Assembly (NCBI GenBank): GCA_963804885.1 | Contig: CAWDSF010000014.1 | Location: 1 to 64,000 of the forward strand | Direction of reading: 5' to 3' | DNA: 64,000 bases | From: PALSA-1004 sp963804885 | Lineage (GTDB): Bacteria > Pseudomonadota > Gammaproteobacteria > Burkholderiales > SG8-41 | Translations under genes and position numbers: made by a program | Part shown: positions 63,240-64,000 of the stretch, in pieces | How the letters are laid out: each line of letters opens with the position of its first letter | Numbering within the stretch: position 1 is the first letter of the stretch | The notes under the pieces: model-generated | The model's database searches: none | What the model was told of the DNA's origin: nothing | What the model saw: the letters and a program-made list of their open reading frames with translations, nothing else

Positions 63240-64000
63240 TCAGGCCGCAAGCGCGTCGGCGGTGCGGGCGGCGTTCAGGCACGCGTCCACTACGTCGCCG
63301 CTGACGGTTTCGTGTTCGAGCAGCTGCGCCGTCAGGCGTTCGAGCGCGTGCCGGTTCTTGACCAGAATCTCGGCGCACTGGCTCTCGACATCCTTGATGA
63401 TCTCGCGCGCCTCGGTGACGGCCTCGGGATAGCATTCGCGGCGCCGATCGCCATACGGCAGGCCCGCGTAGCTGAAAGGGCCGATTTTCTTGCTGAAACC
63501 GAATTCGGTGACCATCCGGTAGGCCATGCTCGAAACGCGCTCGAGATCGTTGGCGGCGCCGGTCGACGCCGTCTTCAGGATCAAAGCTTCCGCGCCGCGG
63601 CCGCCCAGCAGCATCGTCATCGTCGCGCGCAGTTCCGGCTCGCTCATCAACGTCACGTTCTGATCGCTGGTGACGAGCGTCGCGCCCAGCGCTCTGCCGC
63701 GCCTCAATATGCTGACTTTTTCGACCACGCCGGTGTTGAGCAGCTTGGCAATCAGCGCGTGGCCGGCCTCGTGCACCGCAATGCGCTCGCGCTCGGCCTG
63801 CGTCAACGCGGCCTGGCCGCCCGTGCTCGGCCCGCCCATCAGGTGCTGTTCGAGCACCCGGTGCATGTGCTCGTGGGTGACGGCCTTCGCGTCTTCCTTG
63901 GCGGCGAGCAGGGCCGCGGCATTGACCGCATTGGCGATCGAGGCGGGGGACAATCCCGATGCTAGTCGCGCGAGCTGCCGAAAGTCGATGAATCCGTCCG
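63240..64000 (-). CDS. FtsH-like M41 metalloprotease, C-terminal part
   Basis: At least 253 residues; the frame is open to the window edge (DGFIDFRQLARLASGLSPAS) and the N-terminal AAA+ part lies outside. The fragment has the helical end of the AAA domain (IANAVNAAALLAAKEDA) and the M41 peptidase domain: zinc site AVHEAGHALIAKLL (HEAGH), and the third ligand region STGAANDLERVSSMAYRMVT with Asp. The sequence is more diverged than housekeeping FtsH, so it may be a paralogue. It would be a membrane-anchored ATP-dependent protease. A 45-base piece of it is duplicated at 62717. Confidence 0.9.
   Translation of the reverse strand, partial: DGFIDFRQLARLASGLSPASIANAVNAAALLAAKEDAKAVTHEHMHRVLEQHLMGGPSTGGQAALTQAERERIAVHEAGHALIAKLLNTGVVEKVSILRRGRALGATLVTSDQNVTLMSEPELRATMTMLLGGRGAEALILKTASTGAANDLERVSSMAYRMVTEFGFSKKIGPFSYAGLPYGDRRRECYPEAVTEAREIIKDVESQCAEILVKNRHALERLTAQLLEHETVSGDVVDACLNAARTADALAA

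Noticed and set aside
1..64000. CRISPR arrays, rRNA genes, intact insertion sequences
   Set aside because: No regularly spaced repeats, no rRNA-like sequence and no transposase gene were seen.

Overview
The window looks like chromosome from a GC-rich betaproteobacterium, most likely of the Burkholderiales type. The evidence is six separate Bug/TctC-type periplasmic solute-binding proteins, a pilE-fimT-pilV-pilW-pilX-pilY1 minor pilin operon, DUF1127 and DUF2917 small proteins, a PEP-CTERM protein and a long run of acyl-CoA and organic-acid catabolic genes. Many genes are interrupted by single-base indels (pilY1, one acyl-CoA dehydrogenase, a flavin reductase, hydantoinase A and B, an HNH nuclease and others), while long neighbours are intact. 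Where I could reconstruct a break it was mostly a one-base gain or loss, so the assembly probably carries residual errors, although some genes may be true pseudogenes.

Layout. 1-8.9 kb: type IV pilus minor pilins and PilY1 on the minus strand. 9.3-10.1 kb: a cysteine-free Fur-family regulator and tRNA-Thr(CGU). 10.3-12.65 kb: MFS transporter, DUF2917 and DUF1127 genes (minus). 12.8-17.6 kb: an OmpR-type regulator, a lipoprotein substrate-binding protein and a 1024-residue hybrid histidine kinase in one operon. 17.7-22.45 kb: GNAT acetyltransferase, OsmC plus flavoprotein pair, a 38-residue protein, a TauE-like permease and an M48 peptidase. A nearly identical 19-bp box lies upstream of the regulator operon and in the GNAT/OsmC intergenic region, which suggests a shared regulon.

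23.3-29.5 kb is a visibly more A/T-rich accessory region. It has three tandem plus one distant copy of an unrecognised small protein family, a pair of paralogous small membrane proteins, a CheY-like receiver, a receiver-GGDEF protein, a NarL-type regulator and a possible RRM-fold protein. This is the best candidate here for an undescribed system.

29.7-58.2 kb is mostly catabolism and uptake: PEP-CTERM protein, class V aminotransferase, Bug receptors, SDR proteins, an HtrA-like protein lacking its catalytic triad, acyl-CoA dehydrogenases, a SucCD-like CoA ligase pair, AMP-forming CoA ligases, MmgE/PrpD, SMP-30 and hydantoinase A/B. 58.2-64 kb holds a broken HNH nuclease, a histidine kinase, two convergent paralogous Crp/Fnr regulators, a HIG1-type membrane protein with an FNR-like site upstream, and the C-terminal part of an FtsH-like M41 protease that runs off the window.
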